In this document: piece by piece, positions 36,295 to 44,623 of the stretch
How positions within the stretch are numbered: the stretch's first letter is position 1
How the letters are laid out: every line of letters starts with the position of its first letter
Assembly (NCBI RefSeq): GCF_034119865.1
Contig: NZ_CP139421.1
Span: 1,550,001-1,614,000, forward strand
Source of the DNA: Algoriphagus sp. NG3
GTDB lineage: Bacteria; Bacteroidota; Bacteroidia; Cytophagales; Cyclobacteriaceae
Direction: 5' to 3'
Length of the DNA: 64,000 nt
Made by a program: the position numbers and the translations under genes
Notes under the pieces: generated by a model
Told to the model about the DNA's origin: nothing
Databases searched by the model: none
Seen by the model: only the letters and a program-made list of their open reading frames with translations

Positions 36295-37023
36295 TTATTT
36301 ACCGGATGTTGAAATTGAAAACTTGAGAGGTAAAGTTGAAAACCCCAGGTCTAAGCATGTTTTTTGAAAATGATCAGGAAGCGGAGCTGCCACTTCCAGG
36401 ATATCATGTGATACCGGATGCTTTAATTCTAGTTTTTTGGCATGCAACAGCAAATTTTCCATGCGGAAGTGCTTCTCAAAAAACTGATTCTGCTTGTTGT
36501 CTCCATGCTTTTTGTCCCCGATGATGTAATGCCTCATATGCGCCAAATGCCTTCGGATCTGATGAGTGCGCCCGGTTTCTGGCTTTAGCTCCAGTAAGCT
36601 ATACCGGCTGGTAGGATACCTTCCGGTAGTGTCAAAGGGAATTTCTGCTTCAGCTAACACTTGATAGGAAGTTTGGGCTTCCTGCATTCTTCCAGACCGC
36701 TCACTTCTCAGCGGGTGGTCGATCAAACCTGATTTTTCCCCCGGAATTCCCCGAACTATCGCCAGGTAGTTTTTTTGGACTGATCTATCCGAGAACTGTT
36801 CTTTGAGCAAAGGCAAAATTTCTTCTTTCTTGGAGAAAAGCAATACCCCGCTTGTGGGTCTATCCAGTCTATGGACAGGGGACACATGTTGGCCTATTTG
36901 ATCTCTGAGCAATTGCAAAGCAAACACGGTTTCATCAGCCGCAATTGAAGTGCGATGGACGAGTAAGCCAGAAGGCTTATTGATAGCAACGAGGTATTCG
37001 TCTTCGAAAAGGATTTCTAGCAC
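36295..37023 (-). CDS. truC: RluA-family pseudouridine synthase, TruC-like
   Basis: 242 residues from a GTG at 37023. The family motif HRLDRPTSGVLLFSKK supplies the catalytic Asp; LLELKPETGRTHQIRRHLAHMRHYIIGDKKHG completes the RNA-binding pocket. No S4 domain, and the length fits TruC (tRNA-Glu/Asp uridine-65) rather than RluD. The tRNA target is inferred. Confidence 0.85.
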   Translation of the reverse strand: MLEILFEDEYLVAINKPSGLLVHRTSIAADETVFALQLLRDQIGQHVSPVHRLDRPTSGVLLFSKKEEILPLLKEQFSDRSVQKNYLAIVRGIPGEKSGLIDHPLRSERSGRMQEAQTSYQVLAEAEIPFDTTGRYPTSRYSLLELKPETGRTHQIRRHLAHMRHYIIGDKKHGDNKQNQFFEKHFRMENLLLHAKKLELKHPVSHDILEVAAPLPDHFQKTCLDLGFSTLPLKFSISTSGK

Positions 37024-37363
37024 AGGTGAATTTAAAATTGGAAAATTTGAGATATGAAATCGACAATTAACGACAACTTTTTGGTTCTTCAGACCTGCCT
37101 GCTGCAGGCTTGGACCTTTAATAATGCAGTCTCATGACTTCTCGCTTTAATGGGGTCAGATAATCCCAAGCAGTCCGATGATTGAGTACGATAAGCACAA
37201 GTCTGCCTACCGGCTAGGCCAGGTCAGGAAGACTTGCCTAAACAGGGACTATTTTAAGTTTTTATTACTATAAGCATAATTAAGACTGTTGCACCACTGC
37301 AAGAAGAAACTGATCGGCTGAACTTTTCATATCCAGCTATATTAGCTTCGTAAATCGTAAATC
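37024..37363. repeat. Intergenic region with nested palindromes
   Basis: 340 bp with no convincing gene. CAAGTCT (37198-37204) and AGACTTG (37230-37236) form an outer palindrome. Within the loop lies GCCTACCGGCTAGGC, a member of the GCCTGCC/GGCAGGC family. GCCTGC-T-GCAGGC occurs near 37092. The outer motif is shared with 30776-31095. Confidence 0.5.
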
Positions 37364-38578
37364 CTAAAATATCGTCCCAGAACCAATACATTCCTCCCCA
37401 TCATACCATGCCACGAATTGACCGGAGGCCACACCTTTTTGGGGTTGATCAAAGATGACGTAGAGGCCATTTTCTTTTTGGATCAGTGTAGCTCCACTGA
37501 GAGGTTGACGATAACGGATACGGGCTTCGTATCTGGCAGTTTCTCCAATGTTGAGTTTAAGGTCCTCACGAATCCAATGAATTTCTTCAGTTTTGACAAA
37601 AAGCCCATTCCGGAGCAATCCCGGATGGGTTTCTCCCAAACCTGTATAGATCACGTTTTCTTTGGTATCTGTAGAAATCACAAACAAGGGCTTTCCTGTC
37701 CCACCTACCTGTAGTCCTTTTCGTTGGCCTACGGTAAAATAATGGGCTCCATTATGTTCTCCCAATACTTTGCCCTGATCTTGGGAATAGTGTAGTGGGA
37801 GAGAGAGGGCATCCAGCATTTCCTGATCATATTCTTCTGGAGCTATTCCAGCTGGGATTTGCTGACTTTGATAAATAGCCAACTCTTCAGGAATCTGGAT
37901 AATCTTCCCCTTTTTAGGTTTTAGCTGCTGCTGTAGGAAATCAGGAAGCCGTACTTTTCCTATAAAACAAAGTCCCTGGCTGTCTTTTTTGTCCGCAGTG
38001 ATCAGATCCATTTCCTTGGCTATTTTCCTTACTTCCGGCTTTTGCAAATGTCCTATAGGAAAGAGCGCCTTGCTTAGTTGACTTTGATTCAATTGACATA
38101 GGAAATAACTCTGGTCCTTATTTGGATCGGCTCCTGCAAGTAGCTGATAGGCTGTTTTACCATCAGTTTCAATGATTTCACCTTTCTGGCAATAATGCCC
38201 GGTAGCTACAAAATCCGCTTTGAGTTTTTCAGCTGCTTTTAGGAATATATCAAATTTGATTTCCCTATTGCAAAGTATATCAGGATTAGGAGTTCGTCCT
38301 GCTTCGTATTCCGAGAACATGTAATTCACGATTCTTTCTCGATACTCTTCGCTCAGGTCTATAGCCTGGAAGGGGATACCTAGTTTTTCAGCCACTAACA
38401 TGGCATCGGTGGAATCTTCCATCCAAGGGCATTCGTTGGAAATCGTGACGGATTCATCGTGCCAGTTTTTCATAAACATCCCGATGACTTCGTAGCCTTG
38501 CTCAATAAGTAGGTGAGCGGCCACGGAACTATCGACCCCTCCTGAGAGGCCGACTACTACTCTTGGTCTTGTCTTCAT
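37364..38578 (-). CDS. mnmA: tRNA-specific 2-thiouridylase
   Basis: 404 residues, versus about 360-370 in most bacteria. It activates U34 of tRNA(Lys, Glu, Gln) with ATP and inserts sulfur. PP-loop [13 protein letters not shown] (about 9-21), Cys103 in CNREIKF and Cys204 in GLCFIGK form the expected thiolation site. The extra length lies at about residues 229-268, between the catalytic domain and [17 protein letters not shown]. This insertion is probably a Bacteroidota feature and does not break the motifs. Confidence 0.95.
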   Translation of the reverse strand: MKTRPRVVVGLSGGVDSSVAAHLLIEQGYEVIGMFMKNWHDESVTISNECPWMEDSTDAMLVAEKLGIPFQAIDLSEEYRERIVNYMFSEYEAGRTPNPDILCNREIKFDIFLKAAEKLKADFVATGHYCQKGEIIETDGKTAYQLLAGADPNKDQSYFLCQLNQSQLSKALFPIGHLQKPEVRKIAKEMDLITADKKDSQGLCFIGKVRLPDFLQQQLKPKKGKIIQIPEELAIYQSQQIPAGIAPEEYDQEMLDALSLPLHYSQDQGKVLGEHNGAHYFTVGQRKGLQVGGTGKPLFVISTDTKENVIYTGLGETHPGLLRNGLFVKTEEIHWIREDLKLNIGETARYEARIRYRQPLSGATLIQKENGLYVIFDQPQKGVASGQFVAWYDGEECIGSGTIF

Positions 38579-38784
38579 GTGCTGTAATAGTTAATGGATT
38601 CAAGGTCCATTAGGTTACAATGTGTACAGAACAGTCTTTCAGATGAAATTGGTTCTGAAGTGACAAAGTTAATTAAAATCCAGTGCCCCATTATTTAATT
38701 AAGATCTTCAAACTACCCTTAAGATTGAGAGGGTGACAGGATCTATATGCCTTTCGTGACACGAACGGCGGCCTTTTATGCCTC

Positions 38785-38799
38785 AAACCTGACAGGTTT
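38785..38799. terminator. AAACCTG-A-CAGGTTT palindrome
   Basis: A perfect 7-1-7 inverted repeat ending in a short T-run, 15 bp before the stop of the serine-hydrolase gene. It may be a weak bidirectional terminator or a member of a common intergenic palindrome family. Confidence 0.35.
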
Positions 38800-38813
38800 T
38801 GGTTAGGAATACA

Positions 38814-40085
38814 CTAGTTGGTTTCCATAGGCCGGTATTTGCCGTAAACAGCATCCTTAAACTTCTTATGAAGCTTAATCTGATCATATGGGTAAAGCTG
38901 GACAAAGAGTACTGCAGTTATTTCATTCACGGGATCCACCCAGAAGAGTGTGCTGGCGGCACCGTCCCAAAAGTATTCACCTACTATACCATTCATTTCA
39001 TCAGCACTTGCAGGCGGGGCTGTGCGCACTGCGAAATCAATCCCAAACCCTACATTTCCCTTGCTTGGTAGCCAGGATCTCTCGGTGACCGAGTCCGGCA
39101 GATGGTTGGTAGCCATTAATTCTACGGTTTCAGGTTGTAAGATTCTTGTTCCTTCAAATTCCCCTTTGTGAACGAGCATTCGGGCAAATTTCATATAATC
39201 ATCAAGGGTAGAAGTCAGTCCGAATCCTCCTGGTGTCAGCGGGTATTCATTGATGTTGAAGTCGTGGGCTTCTTCATTTGGTAATTTCTCTAGCTGTCCT
39301 TCTCCTGTCCTGCGGTAGGAGGCAGACATTTTGGATCTTTCAGATTCTGGAACAAAATAACGGGTATTGTTCATTTTCAATGGTTCCAGGACATGCATTT
39401 GCACATAGTCCTTGTAGGGAATTCCGGAGATTTTTTCCACCAAAAATGCCTGTACATCGACGGATTGACCATATTCCCATTGGGCGCCGGGCTGGAACCA
39501 TAACGGCACTTCGGAAATGCGTTTTGCCATTTCACTCAGATCTATTTCATAGCTTCTTGGATCTTTTTCTGCTAAAATCTCACTCAGTCCCGGGATATCT
39601 GCCCGATTGGGAAAACCTGCTGTATGGCGTGTGAGATCGCGGATAGTGACAGGGCGGTCAGCATCGACTAGCTTCACATTGCCATTTTCATCCACTCCAT
39701 CATAAACTCTCATATCTACGAATTCAGGCGCATATTTTGAGAGCGAGTCATCCAACTGGAATTTCCCTTCTTCATAAAGTGTCATCAATGCGGTACCTGT
39801 AATCGGCTTGGTCATGGAGTAAATCTGCACAATGGTATTTCTATCCATTTTCACCTGATTTTCCAGGTCAGCATAGCCGAACGCATTGAAATATACTTCT
39901 TGGTCTTTTTCGAAAAGCAACGCTGAAACTCCGGCTATATTCCCACTTTCCACAAAACTGGAAAGGGTAGAATCAATCCGAGTACGGACTAAATCATCTA
40001 CCAATAGATTGTCCGCTGCGGATTGTTTGTCCTGACAGGCAGATAAAAGGATGACCAGCAGAGTATAGGATAAGAGATGTTTCAT
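38814..40085 (-). CDS. Class C beta-lactamase-family serine hydrolase, lipoprotein
   Basis: 423 residues from ATG 40085; a longer start at 40139 is in frame but the lipoprotein signal LLSYTLLVILLSAC (Cys17) then begins 18 residues in. Ser90-Met-Thr-Lys93 (IYSMTKP) is the SxxK nucleophile motif, Tyr205 in WEYGQS the YxN-type motif, and DLTRHTAGF near 150-158 is typical. Such proteins are esterases, D-peptidases or of unknown role; beta-lactam resistance is not implied. Confidence 0.9.
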   Translation of the reverse strand: MKHLLSYTLLVILLSACQDKQSAADNLLVDDLVRTRIDSTLSSFVESGNIAGVSALLFEKDQEVYFNAFGYADLENQVKMDRNTIVQIYSMTKPITGTALMTLYEEGKFQLDDSLSKYAPEFVDMRVYDGVDENGNVKLVDADRPVTIRDLTRHTAGFPNRADIPGLSEILAEKDPRSYEIDLSEMAKRISEVPLWFQPGAQWEYGQSVDVQAFLVEKISGIPYKDYVQMHVLEPLKMNNTRYFVPESERSKMSASYRRTGEGQLEKLPNEEAHDFNINEYPLTPGGFGLTSTLDDYMKFARMLVHKGEFEGTRILQPETVELMATNHLPDSVTERSWLPSKGNVGFGIDFAVRTAPPASADEMNGIVGEYFWDGAASTLFWVDPVNEITAVLFVQLYPYDQIKLHKKFKDAVYGKYRPMETN

Positions 40086-40185
40086 AGGTTTTAAGGTTTT
40101 GGGTATAGGTTGCCAATTGAATTGCATGATGTGCATCAATTCATTAAGAGTTATATTAAAAAGTCATGTGCTGAAAAAATGGGAA

Positions 40186-40860
40186 TTATAGTTTAAAGTC
40201 TTCCTCCCAGAATTTAAATCCTCCTTTAAAGGCATTTTGATTGGTGCCTAGACGGCAGCCTTCAGGGAGTTGGGTCAGCAATTTGGAATTTCCCCCGCCG
40301 AGTAAAATATCGTCCGGCTGAAAGGCTGCCCGGAAAATTTCAATGGTTTTTTGGACATTTTTCTCCCAGCGTTTGGTACCGTTTTTTGTTAGGTACTCCT
40401 TGCCTACATAGTCTTCAAATGTCCTTTTCTTAAAAGGAAGGTGGCCGCCTTCCATAGGAATAATAGTATTGTGGATGACCATGGAAGTACCGAGGCCTGT
40501 GCCAAAGCCCAAGAAAAGCAGTTTCTTGCCTTCAAAGCTGCCAAGCGCCTGCATGGCGGCATCATTTATAAATTTGATCGGACAGTTGAAGGCAGCCTGA
40601 AAATCAAAAGTCTTCCAGCCTTCGCCAAGATTGACCGGCTCGGTGATGATCCTGTTTTCTTTGACTACACCCGGAAATCCCATAGTAATCATATCATATT
40701 CCCAGTGCGAGGCATTTTCTTTGACAAGTTCTACCATTTCCTCCGGCTTAAAGTCAGCACCAGATGGGATTTTTATACGTTCTTCTGCACCTGTAGCCAG
40801 GATTTTCACATTCGAACCCCCGATATCTATGACCAGAATTTTCTTTTTGTTTTTTTCCAT
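40186..40860 (-). CDS. ROK-family sugar kinase, polyphosphate-glucokinase-like
   Basis: 224 residues, shorter than typical PpgK (about 250). ATPase motifs: VIDIGGSNVK (11-20), FINDAAMQALG with the catalytic Asp, and FLGFGTGLGTSMV. It should phosphorylate glucose with ATP or polyphosphate; which donor cannot be seen. It is divergent from the transglutaminase gene. Confidence 0.82.
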   Translation of the reverse strand: MEKNKKKILVIDIGGSNVKILATGAEERIKIPSGADFKPEEMVELVKENASHWEYDMITMGFPGVVKENRIITEPVNLGEGWKTFDFQAAFNCPIKFINDAAMQALGSFEGKKLLFLGFGTGLGTSMVIHNTIIPMEGGHLPFKKRTFEDYVGKEYLTKNGTKRWEKNVQKTIEIFRAAFQPDDILLGGGNSKLLTQLPEGCRLGTNQNAFKGGFKFWEEDFKL

Positions 40861-41252
40861 CCTTTGAAACTAAATAGAAATGTTTATTTACCGAAGAAGT
40901 ATTTATACCAATTCTCTATTTTTTTTGAAGATTTGCTGGTTCCTGAGGATTATCGAACAAAAGAGGGCAGAATTGCCCACCGTTCTTGGGATAGGTCTTT
41001 GCAGATATCTTAAAAAAGAAGTACCTCCTTATTTTCATTTGAGCAATCATATTTCCACCATGATTTTTTGGAGAATCATAATTTCCCAATACCGTAAATA
41101 TTGAAGTGGTGTAGTATATTTCTTAAGCAAAAAGCTTTGATAGAAGCGGACTTACTTTAAATTACAGGTAGTATTGATGCCCAAATAATCTAAACCATGC
41201 AGTTTAGCTGCTGATTTGATTCTTTTTCAAACGTGAAATCCTTATCTAACCT
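40861..41252. other. Gene-free intergenic region
   Basis: 392 bp between divergent ROK kinase and transglutaminase genes. Short frames here have no recognisable motif and low-complexity composition. It must contain promoters for both neighbours, but I find no clear TTTG/TAnnTTTG pair. A small hairpin GGGCA-GAAT-TGCCC occurs near 40965-40978. Confidence 0.5.
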
Positions 41253-44200
41253 ATGTCTATTAAAGTTGCTATCCGGCACTATACCAAATATGATTACGAA
41301 AAAAGCATCAGCTTAAGCCCTCAGGTGATCCGTCTGAGACCTGCGCCACATTCTCGTACACATATCAAAGGGTATTCTTTGAATATCAAACCAGAGAATC
41401 ACTTTATCAATTGGCAGCAAGATCCTTTTGGAAATTATTTGGCTAGAGTGGTATTTCCTGAAAAGGTCAAGTTTTTTGAAATTGACGTGGAAGTGATCGC
41501 AGACATGGTGGTGATCAATCCTTTTGATTTTTTTGTGGATGATTATGCTTCTGGTTTTCCTTTTGATTACGAGGAGAGTCTGGAAGTACAGTTAGGGCCA
41601 TATTTGGCTATCACTGAAGGAGGAGCCCTTCTCATGAAGCTGGTGGAGAAGGCTAAGCAATTGATATCGAAGGATATTATCACGGTGGACTATCTGGTTG
41701 CCATCAATGCTATGATCAACCGGGAGCTGAAGTATAATGTACGCATGGAACCTGGAGTGCAGTCTTGCGAAGAAACCTTGACTATTGGCTCAGGCTCATG
41801 CCGTGATTTTGCATGGCTGATGGTTCAGGTTTTGCGCCATGTGGGCTTGGCTTCCCGCTTTGCATCAGGATATCTGGTGCAGCTGACAGCAGATGAAAAA
41901 TCCCTTGATGGACCCTCAGGGCCAGAGGCAGATTTTACTGACCTTCATGCTTGGACAGAGGTGTATGTACCCGGCGCTGGATGGATAGGACTGGATTCTA
42001 CTTCCGGTTTATTTGCCGGAGAAGGTCATATTCCTTTGGCGTGTACACCGAGTCCTCAGGATGCTGCTCCGATTTCTGGTATGGCTGAACCGGTGAAGAC
42101 CGAGTTTCACTTCGAAAATAAAGTAACCCGCATAGAAGAAACGCCCAGAGTAACCAAGCCATACAGTGATGAACAATGGGAGCAAATACTCGCAGTAGGT
42201 GAAACTGTGGAGAAAGATCTGGTAGCCAATGACGTGAGACTAACCATGGGGGGAGAACCAACTTTTGTGGCTGTGGATAACCAGGATGCTCCGGAGTGGA
42301 ATTCTGATGCTGATGGCGAGCATAAGCGAAAGTTGGCAAATACACTTTTCCATAAGCTCAAAGACGAATTTGGCAAAGGTGCGCTGATGCAGTATGGTCA
42401 AGGAAAATGGTATCCCGGAGAGCCATTGCCAAGATGGAAGCTGGCATGTTTCTGGAGAAAGGATGGAGTGCCTATGTGGCATGATGATAGCCTGATGGCT
42501 GATTTGTCAAAGGACTATAAGCTAAGCGCAAAGGATGCTGAGAAATTCTCTTTTGAGCTCGTGGAACAGCTTAACATAGACCCTAAGAATATACGGCCGC
42601 TATTCGAAGATCCATTTTATTTTATCTGGCAGGAAGGTAAAGTACCGGTAAACATTGATCCTTATGCATATGATCTAAAATCCCCATTGGAGAGACAAAA
42701 GCTAGCCCAGCTTCTTAACGAAGGCATGGACAAGCCAGTGGGATTTTCTATTCCGCTGGAGTGGGAGTACACCGAACAACGCTGGATGAGTTGCAGGTGG
42801 GACTTCCGAAGGAAAGATATGTTTCTGATACCTGGCAATTCCCCAGCAGGTTTACGATTGCCACTGGATTCCATCGAATTTACCCCTGCGGAAGATGAAC
42901 CCATCAAACCTGAAAATGATCTGTTTGCGCAAGTAGGGGCATTACCGGCAGCTACAAATTCCCAAAAGAAAAAACCGATTAATTCTGATCGGGTTTTTAA
43001 AACCTCCCTGGTAGCAGAAGTGCGTGAAGGAAAGTTGTTTGTGTTTTTTCCTCCGGTCTCATTTATTGAGCATTACTTAGATCTGGTGGGAGCTGTGGAG
43101 CGTACGGCAAAGAAGCTGAATATCCCGATTTTGATAGAAGGGTATGATCCTCCATCTGACAAAAGAATAGAAAAAATGATGATCACTCCGGATCCTGGTG
43201 TGATCGAAGTGAATATACATCCTGCCAAGTCATGGAAAGAGATTGTACACAATTATGGGACACTCTATGAAAAGGCTAGAGAAAGCCGTCTGATCAGTGA
43301 AAAATTCAATGTGGATGGAAAGCATACCGGGACGGGTGGGGGGAACCATATTACGCTAGGTGGAGAGTCGCCTGAACATAGCCCATTGTTAAGAAGACCG
43401 GATGTATTGAGAAGTTTTATCACCTATTGGCAGCATCACCCAGCACTGTCTTATTTGTTTTCCACCCAGTTTATAGGACCTACCAGTCAGGCCCCACGGG
43501 TGGACGAGGGTAGGGATGATATGCTTTATGAGCTTGAACTGGCTTTTCAGCAGGTTCCTGAAGGCAAGGAAAACGAAATTCCATTCTGGATGGTTGATAG
43601 GATTTTTAGGAATTTACTAGTTGATATCACAGGAAACACCCACCGGGCTGAATTTTGCATTGATAAATTGTATTCTCCCGATTCGAGTAGTGGTAGACTG
43701 GGGATTTTGGAGTTTAGGGGATTTGATATGCCGCCACACTACAGGATGAGTATGGTGCAGCTGTTATTGATCAGGGCACTGTTGAGCTGGTTTTGGAAAG
43801 AACCGTATAAACATAAATTAGTCAGATGGGGTACCTCTCTGCATGATAAGTTCCTGCTGCCACATTACTGTTATAAGGATATGACGGAAGTAATGAATGA
43901 TCTGAAAGGTGCGGGATATAACTTTGATATCTCATGGTTTGATCCATTCTTCAGTTTTCGTTTTCCTTTTGTTGGTGAATTGCAAGTAGAAGATATTCAT
44001 ATAGATATGAAGATGGCAATAGAGCCGTGGCACGTACTGGGAGAGGAGATGTCCAGCACTGGTACTGCGAGATATGTGGATTCTTCATTGGAAAGACTAC
44101 AGATAAAAATTTCAGGTCTTACGGATTCCCGGTATTACCTGCTGTGCAATGGATACAGGATTCCACTCAAAAATACAGGTGTTCAGGGAGAGTTTGTCGC

Positions 44201-44585
44201 AGGGATCCGTTACCGGGCTTGGCAGCCTTATTCCGCATTGCATCCTACGATAGGAATCGACACACCTTTGGTGATAGATTTATACGATTCTTGGACCAAA
44301 AAGTCCATAGCGGCCTGTCAGTATCATGTGGTGCATCCAGGAGGAAGAAGTTATGACAACTTTCCGATAAATAGCTATGAGGCTGAAGCCCGCAGGATTT
44401 CCAGGTTCTTTGATTATGGGCATACCATTGCCAAGCCTGCCGCGGCACTAGCCCAAGAAAATATACAACCAGGCCGATACCTTACCGAAACGACTGCCCA
44501 GAATAATTATGAAACACTCCAAGAGGAAATCAATCCGGATTTTCCACACACCATGGATTTGCGCAGATATAAAAAACGTGATTAG
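41253..44585 (+). CDS. Transglutaminase-DUF2126 fusion protein
   Basis: 1110 residues. Residues 1-100 form the bacterial transglutaminase N-domain, and 130-255 the papain-like core with triad Cys183 (GSGSCRDFAWLM), His232 (DLHAWTEVYVP) and Asp248. From about 310 on is DUF2126 (LTMGGEPTFV, WYPGEPLPRWKL). Its later part has HTGTGGGNHITLGG (691-704) and ILEFRGF (820-822 EFR), like metal and nucleotide motifs of glutamine-synthetase/GCS-type ligases. That reading is inferred. It heads a three-gene cluster with ATP-grasp and a second transglutaminase, proposed to make or modify peptides. Confidence 0.9.
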   Translation: MSIKVAIRHYTKYDYEKSISLSPQVIRLRPAPHSRTHIKGYSLNIKPENHFINWQQDPFGNYLARVVFPEKVKFFEIDVEVIADMVVINPFDFFVDDYASGFPFDYEESLEVQLGPYLAITEGGALLMKLVEKAKQLISKDIITVDYLVAINAMINRELKYNVRMEPGVQSCEETLTIGSGSCRDFAWLMVQVLRHVGLASRFASGYLVQLTADEKSLDGPSGPEADFTDLHAWTEVYVPGAGWIGLDSTSGLFAGEGHIPLACTPSPQDAAPISGMAEPVKTEFHFENKVTRIEETPRVTKPYSDEQWEQILAVGETVEKDLVANDVRLTMGGEPTFVAVDNQDAPEWNSDADGEHKRKLANTLFHKLKDEFGKGALMQYGQGKWYPGEPLPRWKLACFWRKDGVPMWHDDSLMADLSKDYKLSAKDAEKFSFELVEQLNIDPKNIRPLFEDPFYFIWQEGKVPVNIDPYAYDLKSPLERQKLAQLLNEGMDKPVGFSIPLEWEYTEQRWMSCRWDFRRKDMFLIPGNSPAGLRLPLDSIEFTPAEDEPIKPENDLFAQVGALPAATNSQKKKPINSDRVFKTSLVAEVREGKLFVFFPPVSFIEHYLDLVGAVERTAKKLNIPILIEGYDPPSDKRIEKMMITPDPGVIEVNIHPAKSWKEIVHNYGTLYEKARESRLISEKFNVDGKHTGTGGGNHITLGGESPEHSPLLRRPDVLRSFITYWQHHPALSYLFSTQFIGPTSQAPRVDEGRDDMLYELELAFQQVPEGKENEIPFWMVDRIFRNLLVDITGNTHRAEFCIDKLYSPDSSSGRLGILEFRGFDMPPHYRMSMVQLLLIRALLSWFWKEPYKHKLVRWGTSLHDKFLLPHYCYKDMTEVMNDLKGAGYNFDISWFDPFFSFRFPFVGELQVEDIHIDMKMAIEPWHVLGEEMSSTGTARYVDSSLERLQIKISGLTDSRYYLLCNGYRIPLKNTGVQGEFVAGIRYRAWQPYSALHPTIGIDTPLVIDLYDSWTKKSIAACQYHVVHPGGRSYDNFPINSYEAEARRISRFFDYGHTIAKPAAALAQENIQPGRYLTETTAQNNYETLQEEINPDFPHTMDLRRYKKRD

Positions 44586-44623
44586 TTGTTTTAAATGAAG
44601 CGTAATAAGTTCACTTTTGAGAT

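Noticed and set aside
38814..40139. Beta-lactamase annotation for the serine hydrolase
   Set aside because: The class C family includes mostly esterases and peptidases; no evidence for antibiotic hydrolysis.
40880..41104. 74-residue frame upstream of the transglutaminase
   Set aside because: A+T-rich intergenic sequence without conserved features.
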